Below, piece by piece: positions 8,986 through 17,862 of a stretch of 47,799 bases of DNA. Every line of letters starts with the position of its first letter. Position 1 is the stretch's first letter. Under the pieces are notes generated by a model, which worked only from the letters and a program-made list of their open reading frames with translations, was not told where the DNA came from and did not search any database. A program made the translations under genes and the position numbers. Location: NCBI GenBank assembly GCA_030832185.1, contig JAURJQ010000020.1, positions 1 to 47,799 of the forward strand, in the 5' to 3' direction. This stretch comes from Chitinophagales bacterium (GTDB lineage: Bacteria > Bacteroidota > Bacteroidia > Chitinophagales > JADJOU01).

Positions 8986-10218
8986 TTAACTAAATCTTTC
9001 CCCGTTGATATAGACTTCATCTATCATCGATCTACCAAAGTTGTATGGTATAGAGGCTAAAGAGTTTATTTCTGAAGAGGTAAAGAAATTAGCCCGTTTA
9101 CCTATGGAAATACTTCCTAGTTCGTGGCTCAAATCCATAGCATAAGCCCCATTGATGGTAGCCGCATTGAAAGCTTCCGTAGGGGTGAGTTTCTGATAAA
9201 TGCATGCTAGGGAGAGAACGAAATTCATATTTCCGCTCGGCGTACTCCCTGGATTGTAGTCGGATGCGAGTGCTATGGCTAGGCCACTATCTATCATCTG
9301 ACGAGCGGGTGCATAAGGAATTTTTATAAAAAAAGAACAGGATGGCAGCACAGTACCTATGGTAGTTTTGTCCTTTAGATAATCTATCTCTAACTGAGAC
9401 ATTTCTTCGAGATGGTCTGCAGATAGAGCCCCTCTATCGACGGCTAATTGAAGTGCTCCCATATTGGAAAGTTGATTTACATGCAACTTAGGCTTCAACC
9501 CGTACTTATCTGAATAGTCTATGATCCGACTAGCATCTTCGAGTGAGAAATAATTTTTCTCTATAAATATATCTATAAATTCAGCTAATTCTTCCTTCGC
9601 TGCAACTTCTATACAAGGATAAATGACTTTATCGATATACTCTTTTGGATTCGATTTATAAATGGAAGGGATTGCATGCGCACCGAGAAAACTTGCTTTG
9701 ATAGGAATGGGAAAATTTTCATATAATTTTTGAATCACACGAAGCATTTTTAATTCTGCATCTATCGTGAGACCATAACCGCTTTTGATTTCCAACGCAC
9801 CTGTGCCCATGAGCATCACCTGCTGAACCCGTTGAGTAGCAGACTGTAATAATTTTTCCTCACTGGTCTCTCCTAATTTAGCTGCACTATTTAAAATACC
9901 TCCACCCGCAGCAGCTATCTCTTCATAAGTCTTTCCTTGTATTTTTAATTCAAATTCATGCTCTCTCGGCTCTGCAAATACTATGTGTGTATGCGAATCT
10001 GCGTAACAAGGCAACACTGATTTTCCATTTAGATCTATCGTAGGCGCTGAATTTTGCATCCAGTTGACCATATCGCCAAATTCAATAATCCGACCATTCT
10101 CTATCTTCATATAGGCGTCGGATATAGTCTCTACCTTATTCATTTCTGCACCGGATAGCCTTATAACATTGGAATCCAAAATGCCATATATGTTTTTAAT
10201 ATTGACAAAATTTTTCAT
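8986..10218 (-). CDS. hutI: Imidazolonepropionase (histidine degradation)
   Basis: Hydrolyses 4-imidazolone-5-propionate to formiminoglutamate, the third step of histidine catabolism; cytoplasmic metal-dependent amidohydrolase. The 410 residues match HutI. Key features are the metal-binding HTH at 76-78 (YADSHTHIVFAEPREHEF), the AAAGGGILNS segment near 104-113, SGYGL near 165, HVNQLSN near 243, DHLEEM near 259, and SDYNPGSTPSGNM near 314-326. The ATG overlaps the tilS stop (ATGA), so it is the last gene of a comEC-tilS-hutI run. The other hut genes (hutH, hutU, hutG) are not in the window, so this location is unusual for a pathway gene. Confidence 0.95.
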   Translation of the reverse strand: MKNFVNIKNIYGILDSNVIRLSGAEMNKVETISDAYMKIENGRIIEFGDMVNWMQNSAPTIDLNGKSVLPCYADSHTHIVFAEPREHEFELKIQGKTYEEIAAAGGGILNSAAKLGETSEEKLLQSATQRVQQVMLMGTGALEIKSGYGLTIDAELKMLRVIQKLYENFPIPIKASFLGAHAIPSIYKSNPKEYIDKVIYPCIEVAAKEELAEFIDIFIEKNYFSLEDASRIIDYSDKYGLKPKLHVNQLSNMGALQLAVDRGALSADHLEEMSQLEIDYLKDKTTIGTVLPSCSFFIKIPYAPARQMIDSGLAIALASDYNPGSTPSGNMNFVLSLACIYQKLTPTEAFNAATINGAYAMDLSHELGSISIGKRANFFTSSEINSLASIPYNFGRSMIDEVYINGERFS

Positions 10219-11528
10219 TTATCTACAAGATTATTTAATTTAGTTTCATGTGAATTTAGAATAAGAATCTGTTTTGTGCCTGAGTCTATTCTAATTTTCT
10301 CTGATATGCGATAGCCTAGTACAGCTATAATTTCTAAATCCTTGTCTAAGATTATTTTATTCGACATTTTATCGTTCTTAGTCCAGTTCAGCTCCTGTGC
10401 TATATCCGACAGTTTTTTTGATTGTCCATTCATCCCTAAAGGAGTCATTCTATCTCCTGATTGTATGGGTCTAATTTTTAATGGAAATAACATCTTAGAG
10501 ACATCTAAATATAATGAACCTTCTTTATATCTATTCGGAATTTCTTGAGAGATGGTAGCTTTGAACTCATCTGCCTGAAGAATTTCATCAATATCTAAAT
10601 ATGACTTAGAGGAAAAATGAATTTCATTGACACGTGAAATATGAAAATTTTTAACTTCAATTGCAAATGATAAAACTTGAAATATTTTAGACTCACTGCC
10701 TACTAATGCTTGCACAATATTCTCTAATTGAGCTTTGTGCTGAATTTCCTTTTCGAGAATATATGCTAGAATCAAAGGAAGGTAATTTTTTAAAGCATAA
10801 AAATTTAAATCTATAGCTCCTGAATTTTCCCAATTTAATTTTAATTGAGAGAAATTATCATGCAGCAAGTCCATAGTCTGTGAACTGATATCACCTAGTT
10901 GTATTAAAGCATCCTGATAAGAAGGATTGATCTCTTCTATTAATGGTAGAATTTGATTTCTTATTTTATTGCGCTGATAGATAGTTTCATTGTTAGACTT
11001 ATCTTCTCTATATTGGATGTTATTTTCTTTTGAATAAGCCAATATAGCATCTTTACTTATCTTTAAAAAGGGTCTAAAGTAGCATTGATCTCGAAGTTCT
11101 TTTATGCCTGAGAGGCCCATAATGCCTGCACCTTTAATGAGTCGCATAAATATAGTTTCCGCCTGATCATGACGGTGATGAGCTAAGAGTACTAAATCTA
11201 AATCTTCCTGTTTTATTCGCTCATCAAAAAACTTATATCGCAAATTTCGAGCTTCAACTTCTATAGAAGTATTATTTTCTCTAGCGGATTTCGGAGTATC
11301 ATATCGTTGAACAAAAAACTTCAATTTATTTTTCTTGGCAAATGAATGAACAAGCTCTTCATCTAAAGTAGAAGCTTCGCCGCGCAGTTGAAAATTACAA
11401 TGGATAAGGTCAAATTTAAACCCATAACTTATTAGCACATCCGCTAAGACCATACTATCTATGCCTCCGCTGCAGGCTAGAGCCAATTTCTTATCTTGTA
11501 AAAAATCTAACTGATTCTTAGTAAACAT
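10215..11528 (-). CDS. tilS: tRNA(Ile)-lysidine synthase
   Basis: Modifies C34 of tRNA-Ile(CAU) to lysidine using ATP and lysine, which switches the codon read from AUG to AUA. The N-terminal PP-loop ATPase motif SGGIDS sits at residues 20-25 if translation starts at the Met of MFTKNQLDF (11528). That start is preferred over an upstream Met at 11588 because it places the PP-loop at the family's usual distance from the N-terminus and leaves only an 11-nt overlap with comEC. Also seen: LLAHHRHDQAETIFMRLIKG and FRPFL, and a C-terminal substrate-binding domain (IRPIQSGDRMTPLGM). 437 residues. Its stop overlaps the hutI start. Confidence 0.95.
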   Translation of the reverse strand: MFTKNQLDFLQDKKLALACSGGIDSMVLADVLISYGFKFDLIHCNFQLRGEASTLDEELVHSFAKKNKLKFFVQRYDTPKSARENNTSIEVEARNLRYKFFDERIKQEDLDLVLLAHHRHDQAETIFMRLIKGAGIMGLSGIKELRDQCYFRPFLKISKDAILAYSKENNIQYREDKSNNETIYQRNKIRNQILPLIEEINPSYQDALIQLGDISSQTMDLLHDNFSQLKLNWENSGAIDLNFYALKNYLPLILAYILEKEIQHKAQLENIVQALVGSESKIFQVLSFAIEVKNFHISRVNEIHFSSKSYLDIDEILQADEFKATISQEIPNRYKEGSLYLDVSKMLFPLKIRPIQSGDRMTPLGMNGQSKKLSDIAQELNWTKNDKMSNKIILDKDLEIIAVLGYRISEKIRIDSGTKQILILNSHETKLNNLVDK

Positions 11529-13500
11529 AAAATCGTTTTTTCTTACGCGTGAGACTATCAATGAGTTCTTGTTTTTTATACCCGACATTAGACATCAATA
11601 CAAAACTATCTCTTTTATCTATATACTCTTGCCAAAAATCTTTATTCTCTTTGCACAATATAAGATAATCAGGGCTAGCTTCAAGATTAGCGCTATACTG
11701 ATTCTTTCTTCCAGACAGATAGTCTCTTCCTCCATATCTATTCTCTACTGGGATATTATAATACGAAGAAAGATTGGCAAAGAAAAAAGTCTCTATATTC
11801 TGATCTATGCTATCTGAAAAAACAAATATTTTATCTTTCGTTTTATAGGCTATACTGCTGTGCTTATAATTTGATACTAAAAACCATTGCTCTTCTCGCA
11901 ATAAGTTATAAGTATAAAAAGAAGTACTGATTACACCAATGAATAATGAAAGTAAAAATATCCGCAAACTTATTCTCGACTTAGAATACATAAATACTAT
12001 TCCGAATCCAATCGTCATGAAGACCATGATCAGGCCAAATAGATTGAGTAAATTGGCTTCTATGCTCGCATAGGGAAGTGAACTAAAAAAAGAAACTGTT
12101 TTATTTTGAATAATGACCAACTGTGATAGTATATATCCTAAAATATTAGATATGAAATGAATCTTAGAGCATACTAAAAATAGAAAGCCTACATACATGA
12201 TAAATGTGGTAATAGGAACTACAAGAAGATTGCTTAAAGAACCTAACCATGAAAATTTATGGTAATAAAAAAGTGTAAGCGGAGCAGTAAAAAGCCAAGC
12301 CGCAAAGAGCGTTATCGTAGACTTCCACATAAAATTAGCCACAAAATTATCAAATTGCATTTTCCAGATAGCTCTTTGATAGATGAGCATGATACCAAGC
12401 AATGCAGCATAAGAAAATTGAAATCCAATATTAAAAAATTGATGGCTATCTATAAGTAAAATGAGCCAAGCGGATAATGCTAAGATATTAAAAGATGAAG
12501 CTCTTACCTTATTCCATTTGGCTATATCCAGAAACAAAAACATAATGAAACTGCGCATAATAGGCGCGCTAAATCCTGTAATTAATGCATAGAGAAAAGA
12601 AAAACTATGTTTTACTATGAATCGATATTTTTCTCTTCGCATGAGAAATGACAATAGATAATCAATGAAAAAAATAAGTATACCAAAATGTAATCCTGAA
12701 ACTGATAAAATATGAATAGTACCCGTATCTGCATAAGCATTATAAAGCTCTCTATCTATATCCGTGCGAATTCCTATCAAGATAGATTTGGCTATAGCAT
12801 TGGATTCTATATCGGGAATGATTCTGTCTATTTCCCCTTCAAAATAATCTCGCAACTTCAATGGCCATTTTTTTAGCTGATATAGAAGGTTGGAATCATA
12901 TCTCAAGACCTGAAAATCTTTTGAATACATCGTGGCATATATTCCCTTTCGTTCTAACCATTTTTTATAATCAAATTCAAAGGAATAGTGAGGCTTCGCA
13001 GGCTGAACAATTCTTCCTTTAAAACGAATCATCTGTCCATAATACGGCTCTGAAATCTTGATTTCTTTGGGCAGGTATATGAGTATTTTTTCCCTAAGCC
13101 TTGGTACCGAACTCAGCGAACTAGCCAATAGTGTCGCCTCTAGTTGCAACGAATTCGACTTCTCAATTGGCTTCTCTTCAATTCTAGCTAAGTGATACCC
13201 CTCCTCATCTAGTATTGGGGAGAGTCGCTGAATGGAAGAATCCTTTAAATACTGTGCACTCAGATGAACTAAAATACCAGCGAAAAAAATAGTAGAAAAA
13301 CTGAAACTATCCCAGACTTTGCTGCGCTGTATCCCTAGCAGTTTATATAACCCTATGAAAAAAACAAATAAACTAAAGGGGAGACTATACAGTATCCATC
13401 GTGCAGGGATATATTCTACACAGATGATGCCTAGAGTAAAAGCGAGAAATACTTTGAGGTAGAGTAAATCTGTCAATAAAAATTTTCGCCCAGACTTCAT
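11518..13500 (-). CDS. comEC: ComEC/Rec2-family DNA-uptake channel protein
   Basis: Polytopic inner-membrane protein, 660 residues, predicted to conduct single-stranded DNA into the cytoplasm in natural transformation. Two N-terminal membrane segments (about 10-50) precede an OB-like periplasmic region (about 60-200; RFKGRIVQPAKPHYSFEFDY). The competence domain with its hallmark SVSGLHFGILIFF lies near 265 and is followed by many membrane helices. The C-terminus (about 540-660) is short and shows no HxHxDH metal motif, so it seems to lack a functional metallo-beta-lactamase domain; short forms like this are common in Bacteroidota. Its 3' end overlaps tilS. Whether the strain is competent cannot be judged from one gene. 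Confidence 0.92.
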   Translation of the reverse strand: MKSGRKFLLTDLLYLKVFLAFTLGIICVEYIPARWILYSLPFSLFVFFIGLYKLLGIQRSKVWDSFSFSTIFFAGILVHLSAQYLKDSSIQRLSPILDEEGYHLARIEEKPIEKSNSLQLEATLLASSLSSVPRLREKILIYLPKEIKISEPYYGQMIRFKGRIVQPAKPHYSFEFDYKKWLERKGIYATMYSKDFQVLRYDSNLLYQLKKWPLKLRDYFEGEIDRIIPDIESNAIAKSILIGIRTDIDRELYNAYADTGTIHILSVSGLHFGILIFFIDYLLSFLMRREKYRFIVKHSFSFLYALITGFSAPIMRSFIMFLFLDIAKWNKVRASSFNILALSAWLILLIDSHQFFNIGFQFSYAALLGIMLIYQRAIWKMQFDNFVANFMWKSTITLFAAWLFTAPLTLFYYHKFSWLGSLSNLLVVPITTFIMYVGFLFLVCSKIHFISNILGYILSQLVIIQNKTVSFFSSLPYASIEANLLNLFGLIMVFMTIGFGIVFMYSKSRISLRIFLLSLFIGVISTSFYTYNLLREEQWFLVSNYKHSSIAYKTKDKIFVFSDSIDQNIETFFFANLSSYYNIPVENRYGGRDYLSGRKNQYSANLEASPDYLILCKENKDFWQEYIDKRDSFVLMSNVGYKKQELIDSLTRKKKRFYVY

Positions 13501-13527
13501 AGTATATGCCCATTTTAATAAAGGTAA

Positions 13528-13947
13528 TTATACTGTAGCTATACACTTGAGCTCAATAGATATGGAGCTAGGTAGCGAGGAAACCTCCACCGTAGTTCTA
13601 CATGGCATAGCATCTTTAAAATACTCAGCATAGAGTTGATTATAGATATGAAAATCACGCTTCATATTGACTAGGAAAACCGTTACATCTAACAGTTTAT
13701 CCCAGCTACTGCCACTCTCCTCTAGAACAGTTTTTACATTGTCAAATACTGAACGCACCTGTGCTGCAAAATCAAACTCGAGATAGTTGCCATATTTATC
13801 TAGCTTTAGACCAGGTATCTCATCCGTGCCGGCTTTTCGTGGACCTATGCCACTTAGAAATAATAAATTTCCCACTTTGCGGGAATGAGGATATAAACCT
13901 AAGGGCTTAGCAGCTTTGTCAGTTAGAATCGGATTTGAATTAGACAT
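13528..13947 (-). CDS. RidA / YjgF-type enamine-imine deaminase
   Basis: 139-residue member of the Rid family, whose archetype hydrolyses reactive 2-aminoacrylate and related enamines made by PLP enzymes. The conserved catalytic arginine is present (R117 in PCRTTVEV), with GNLLFLSG near 26-33 and FDNVKTVLEESG near 68-79. It is a little longer than RidA of E. coli (128) and carries a lysine-containing end (ELKCIATV) instead of the typical EIEAIA, so it may be a Rid-like subfamily member with a different substrate. It lies 27 nt upstream of comEC and on the same strand. Confidence 0.88.
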   Translation of the reverse strand: MSNSNPILTDKAAKPLGLYPHSRKVGNLLFLSGIGPRKAGTDEIPGLKLDKYGNYLEFDFAAQVRSVFDNVKTVLEESGSSWDKLLDVTVFLVNMKRDFHIYNQLYAEYFKDAMPCRTTVEVSSLPSSISIELKCIATV

Positions 13948-14117
13948 ACATATTTAGTTAACATACAAAGGTAATAAATTCCGAACAATCTCAAAAGATG
14001 TAAAGATTGACAAAGTTAAAGGACCCCATGTGAAAGACCTCGTTCCTTTTCAATTCCGACTAACACGCTATCTTTATCCTGTGTGTATATCTATATGGTA
14101 TATTTATAAATGTAATT

Positions 14118-14658
14118 CTATGATTGATTATGAGTTTCTCTACACTTATTAGAAATTGCTTCAAATAATTCTTCCGAATTAGAATATTGATTCTCATAAA
14201 TTCTGCATATCATCGAATTTCTATGAAATATAACAAAATTTCTTCCTCCAATATTTCTATCCGATTGCCTACTTATACTTGGCGTTATGCCATTTTTGTA
14301 TGATCTACTTCCATACCCCACGATAAATCGTAGTGATCTATTCCATTCAAAACTTATTTTCCAAATATTTTTATATTCAAATATTAAAGGTTCCTTTTCA
14401 AGAAATTTCCTTACTTCTAAATGATTTTCAAACAAAGTTACGCTTCTAAAAACATTGTCATTCAATTCTTTAAAGATATAATATAAGAAGACAAAAACAA
14501 TTAACAAAAAGGCAAGCCTCCAACTTAACACTTAAAATGCTTAACAAAAAATATAAAATTCCAACAAATGGCAATACTGATATTAATACTGAAATCACAA
14601 AAATATTAGAGAATTTACTCTTAATTATTTCTATATTATTCTTAAGTTCCGATTTCAC
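14118..14658 (-). pseudogene. Frameshifted small membrane protein with possible bacterial PH-like domain
   Basis: Two overlapping minus-strand reading frames (62 codons from 14658; about 137 codons from a GTG at 14531) join naturally into one protein of roughly 180 residues. The first frame supplies an N-terminus and one hydrophobic helix (FVISVLISVLPFVGILYFLL), then runs into a meaningless tail. The second supplies another helix (LAFLLIVFVFLYYIF) followed by a beta-rich soluble part (HLEVRKFLEKEPLIFEYKNI, then FIVGYGSRSY). Two helices plus a beta domain resembles small bacterial PH-like membrane proteins, but I cannot name a family. A net one-base change near 14531-14545 would reconnect the frames. 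It may be a real lesion or a sequencing error. Confidence 0.55.
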
Positions 14659-14703
14659 AACAAACTAACCAATCTATTTATTAGTATCTGTTCGATTCAA
14701 TTT

Positions 14704-14765
14704 CTATCCTGCAAACTGCTTTCGAATAATATTCAGCGCACCACCTTCTTTGAACCATTCTATTT
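14704..14765 (-). pseudogene. Second, detached copy of the aconitase 3' end
   Basis: On the minus strand this encodes [19 protein letters not shown] and a TAG stop, the same C-terminus as the intact aconitase (which ends KQFAS). The DNA match covers 14711-14765 against 15444-15498, 51 of 55 positions identical. The differences are silent or sit near the end. It lies just beyond the broken hepT gene, so mntA-hepT is bracketed by two direct copies of the aconitase end. Confidence 0.88.
14711..14765. repeat. 55-bp direct repeat, distal copy (pairs with 15444-15498)
   Basis: Same orientation as the copy at 15444-15498, with four mismatches. Repeat start to repeat start is 733 bp and encloses only mntA, hepT and very short spacers. 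Confidence 0.9.
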
Positions 14766-14782
14766 ATAATCATTTCTTCATT

Positions 14783-15120
14783 TTATTTTAACTCAATTAA
14801 ATAAACAGCCTCTGCCTTGAGTATTGGAATATCCTTCATCACTACTTTCCAAATAATCTCATTATCTATTGAATCATAAGAATGAATGACTTTATTTCTT
14901 AAGTCTACAATAATTCTAGCAAAGCTGATTTCAATAGTTGAGTTAAGTTTAAAAGTCTATTGACTGCTTCACCTATAATTTCTAGTTCTCGCTATACTGC
15001 TCTTCTTTTTGTTTTACTTTGCAAATATTCAGAAAATACTCTCTTATTTTCAAGATGTTCATCAATGGATTCTATCGAATCTAGAATATCTTTCAATAGT
15101 TTTTTCTCATCAATCGTCAT
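14783..15120 (-). pseudogene. hepT: Broken HepT-type toxin gene of a HepT/MntA system
   Basis: HepT is the HEPN-domain RNase toxin of a type VII toxin-antitoxin pair. Reading from the ATG at 15120 gives a HepT N-terminus ending KTKRRAV, then an in-frame TAG (14992-14994) where the family normally has Glu, and then RELEIIGEAVNRLL in the same frame. A further single-base loss in the A-run at about 14948-14950 shifts the frame. After that the third part reads FARIIVDLRNKVIHSYD, which holds the family's catalytic RX4HXY motif, and it runs to a TAA at 14783-14785. There are thus two independent inactivating lesions. The start overlaps the mntA stop as ATGA, the usual operon arrangement. Confidence 0.85.
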
Positions 15121-15419
15121 AGAATTTGAATTTTCTGAGAATTGATTTTTTCGATTAAATATGGATTTTGAAGCGTTTTTTCTGCAACCAAATCAATATT
15201 TTTATTGAGTAGTTTTTCTAAATCGTGAAGTAATTTGAAATAATTATCTGCGTAAATTTCATAATGCAAATCTTTTGAGAAACTAAATAGAAAATCTACG
15301 TCACTGTCGTTATTCATTTTACCTAATGCAGCACTGCCAAAGATATATGCACTAGTGGCACCATTTTTTTTGAATATGGCTACTATAGCTGGCAACTTTT
15401 CTTTAATAGATAGTTCCAT
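15117..15419 (-). CDS. mntA: MntA-type nucleotidyltransferase antitoxin
   Basis: 100-residue minimal nucleotidyltransferase. The fold's signature GSX10DXD is seen in IFGSAALGKMNNDSDVDF (about 26-43). In HepT/MntA pairs this enzyme adds AMP to the HepT toxin and so neutralises it. The gene is intact, but its partner hepT downstream is broken, so it is now an orphan antitoxin. It might cross-neutralise other HepT toxins in the cell. It lies 17 nt after the aconitase stop on the same strand. Minimal nucleotidyltransferases without a partner exist, but the downstream HepT remnant settles the assignment. Confidence 0.88.
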   Translation of the reverse strand: MELSIKEKLPAIVAIFKKNGATSAYIFGSAALGKMNNDSDVDFLFSFSKDLHYEIYADNYFKLLHDLEKLLNKNIDLVAEKTLQNPYLIEKINSQKIQIL

Positions 15420-15436
15420 AAGTTGGAATTTTTAAA

Positions 15437-17704
15437 CTATGAAGCAAACTGCTTTCTTATAATATTCAGCGCACCACCTTCTTTGAACCACTCGATTTGG
15501 GCAGCGTTGTATGTGTGGTTAGCGAGGATAGTATCTGAAGTTCCATCTTTATGCGTGAACACCATTGTCAAAGGTTTTCCAGGCGCAAATGATGTTAAAT
15601 CTGAAATCGTGATTTTGTCATCTTCTTGAATCTTGTCATAGTCCGCCTTATCCGTAAACGTCAAAGCTAACATTCCTTGCTTTTTCAAATTGGTTTCGTG
15701 GATACGCGCAAATGATTTGACTAGAACTGCTCTCACACCCAAATGTCTTGGCTCCATAGCGGCGTGCTCTCTCGAAGAACCCTCGCCATAATTTTCATCA
15801 CCAACTACGATAGTACCAATATTAGCGGCCTTGTAGGCTCTCTGCACTTTAGGCACTTCGTCATATTCGCCTGTCAAATGATTTTTGACCAAATTCGCTT
15901 TTTCATTATAGAAATTGATAGCTCCTATGAGCATATTATTAGAGATATTATCCAAATGCCCTCTGAACTTCAACCAAGGACCTGCCATAGAGATATGGTC
16001 AGTCGTACACTTACCTTTCGCTTTGATCAAAAGGAACATATCCGAATAATTCGTGCCATCCCATTTCGCAAATGGAGATAATAATTGCAATCTGCTAGAC
16101 GTCGGTTCTACAGCTACATCCACTTTAGAGCCATCATCCGCTGGTTTTTGATACCCAGCGTCTTTAACATCAAAGCCATTTGGAGGCAATTCGAAGCCTG
16201 TTGGCTCATCTAATTTTACTTGTTCTCCTCTGTCATTCGTCAGTGTATCGGTCAAAGGATTGAAACTCAAATCCCCTGCGATAGCCATAGCCGTCACTAG
16301 TTCGGGACTACCGACGAAAGCCATCGTATTAGGATTTCCGTCCGCACGCTTAGCAAAATTTCTATTAAAAGAATGCACAATCGTATTGCGCTCTTGCTTT
16401 TCTGCACCTACACGATCCCACATACCTATGCATGGCCCGCAGGCATTGGCAAATACGGTAGCTCCTATTTCACTATACAAATCTAAAAATCCATCGCGCT
16501 CTATTGTATATCTCACCTGCTCTGAACCCGGGGTGATGGTAAACTCAGAATTGAGCTTCAGCCCTTTTTCTTTCATCTGCTTCACGATACTGATACTGCG
16601 TGAAATATCTTCGTAACTCGAGTTCGTGCATGAGCCGATTAGTCCTACTTCGATTTTCATAGGCCAACCGTTTGCTGCCGCAACTTCCTTCATTTTAGAA
16701 ATAGGAGTAGCTAAATCTGGCGTTAAAGGACCATTCAAATGAGGTTCCAAATCGCTTAGGTTGATTTCGATGACTTCGTCAAAATATTTCTTAGGGTCTG
16801 CATAAACCTCTGGATCCCCTGTCAAATGTTCTTTAACTTGATTGGCTGCGTCTGCTACGTCTGCTCTACCAGTAGAACGTAAATAGCGCTCCATACTTTC
16901 ATCATAGCCAAAGGTCGAGGTAGTGGCGCCAATTTCTGCACCCATATTACAAATAGTGCCCTTACCTGTGCAGCTCAATGAGATAGCTCCATCTCCAAAA
17001 TATTCTACGATAGCGTTCGTACCTCCTTTAACAGTTAAGATTCCCGCTACTTTCAAAATCACATCTTTGGCACTAGCCCATCCACTGAGTTTACCAGTTA
17101 ATTTTACTCCAATTAATTTAGGCATAAGCAATTCCCAAGGAAGTCCTGCCATAACATCACAAGCATCCGCTCCACCTACACCTATCGCCACCATTCCTAG
17201 TCCGCCAGCATTCACGGTATGTGAATCTGTTCCTATCATCATACCTCCAGGGAATGCATAATTTTCAAGAACTACTTGGTGAATAATACCCGCGCCAGGC
17301 TTCCAAAAACCTATTCCGTATTTATTTGAAACAGAAGCTAAAAAATCATAGACTTCTTTACTTTCTTTATTAGCAAATTCTAAATCATCTTTTGCATTAT
17401 TCTTTGCCATAATCAGGTGATCGCAATGCACAGTGCTAGGAACAGCTGCACGAGGTCTACCTGCCTGCATAAACTGAAGAAGAGCCATCTGAGCAGTTGC
17501 ATCCTGCATAGCCACTCTATCTGGAGCAAAATCAACATAGGCACCTAATCGCTTGTAGTCTTCGACTTTTTGATCTGAATGTAGGTGCGCAAAAAGTATT
17601 TTTTCAGATAAAGTAAGGGGTCTCTGTAGTACTTCTCTTGCTTTTTGAAGTTTAGCAGGAAAAGTTTCGTAAACTTTCTTGATCATGTCGATATCGAAGG
17701 CCAT
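15437..17704 (-). CDS. acn: Aconitate hydratase (mitochondrial-type)
   Basis: [4Fe-4S] enzyme of the TCA cycle, interconverting citrate and isocitrate. The 755-residue length and overall sequence follow the mitochondrial-type aconitase widespread in Bacteroidota, not AcnB. The cluster ligands are C359 (GSCTNSS), C422 and C425 (ACGPC). The swivel domain near the C-terminus contains the [14 protein letters not shown] motif. An upstream TAnnTTTG box lies at 17761-17768. The 3' end was duplicated, with a second remnant at 14704-14765, but this copy is complete and ends in IIRKQFAS. Confidence 0.97.
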   Translation of the reverse strand: MAFDIDMIKKVYETFPAKLQKAREVLQRPLTLSEKILFAHLHSDQKVEDYKRLGAYVDFAPDRVAMQDATAQMALLQFMQAGRPRAAVPSTVHCDHLIMAKNNAKDDLEFANKESKEVYDFLASVSNKYGIGFWKPGAGIIHQVVLENYAFPGGMMIGTDSHTVNAGGLGMVAIGVGGADACDVMAGLPWELLMPKLIGVKLTGKLSGWASAKDVILKVAGILTVKGGTNAIVEYFGDGAISLSCTGKGTICNMGAEIGATTSTFGYDESMERYLRSTGRADVADAANQVKEHLTGDPEVYADPKKYFDEVIEINLSDLEPHLNGPLTPDLATPISKMKEVAAANGWPMKIEVGLIGSCTNSSYEDISRSISIVKQMKEKGLKLNSEFTITPGSEQVRYTIERDGFLDLYSEIGATVFANACGPCIGMWDRVGAEKQERNTIVHSFNRNFAKRADGNPNTMAFVGSPELVTAMAIAGDLSFNPLTDTLTNDRGEQVKLDEPTGFELPPNGFDVKDAGYQKPADDGSKVDVAVEPTSSRLQLLSPFAKWDGTNYSDMFLLIKAKGKCTTDHISMAGPWLKFRGHLDNISNNMLIGAINFYNEKANLVKNHLTGEYDEVPKVQRAYKAANIGTIVVGDENYGEGSSREHAAMEPRHLGVRAVLVKSFARIHETNLKKQGMLALTFTDKADYDKIQEDDKITISDLTSFAPGKPLTMVFTHKDGTSDTILANHTYNAAQIEWFKEGGALNIIRKQFAS
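15444..15498. repeat. 55-bp direct repeat, copy within the aconitase 3' end
   Basis: Proximal member of the repeat pair with 14711-14765. It codes for the last residues of the intact aconitase. The pair encloses the mntA-hepT module. Confidence 0.9.
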
Positions 17705-17760
17705 GGGTTGAATATATTTTAATGTTAAATGATAATCTTAAACGAATTAGTTGTGATTCG

Positions 17761-17768
17761 CAAATATA
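17761..17768 (-). promoter_or_regulatory. Putative -7 box for aconitase
   Basis: On the minus strand TATATTTG (TAnnTTTG), 57 nt before the aconitase ATG. No good TTTG -33 partner was seen at the expected distance. Confidence 0.35.
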
Positions 17769-17862
17769 CTAAAATATACCTTATCTAGACTATAGATGAC
17801 ATTCAATTATTATATATTTAGAATTTTTAATAGTCTATATATATGCACCATTGCCATTCTCG

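Noticed and set aside
15743-17261. Several plus-strand open frames antisense to aconitase
   Set aside because: They follow the codon bias of the strongly conserved aconitase on the other strand and have no recognisable protein features.
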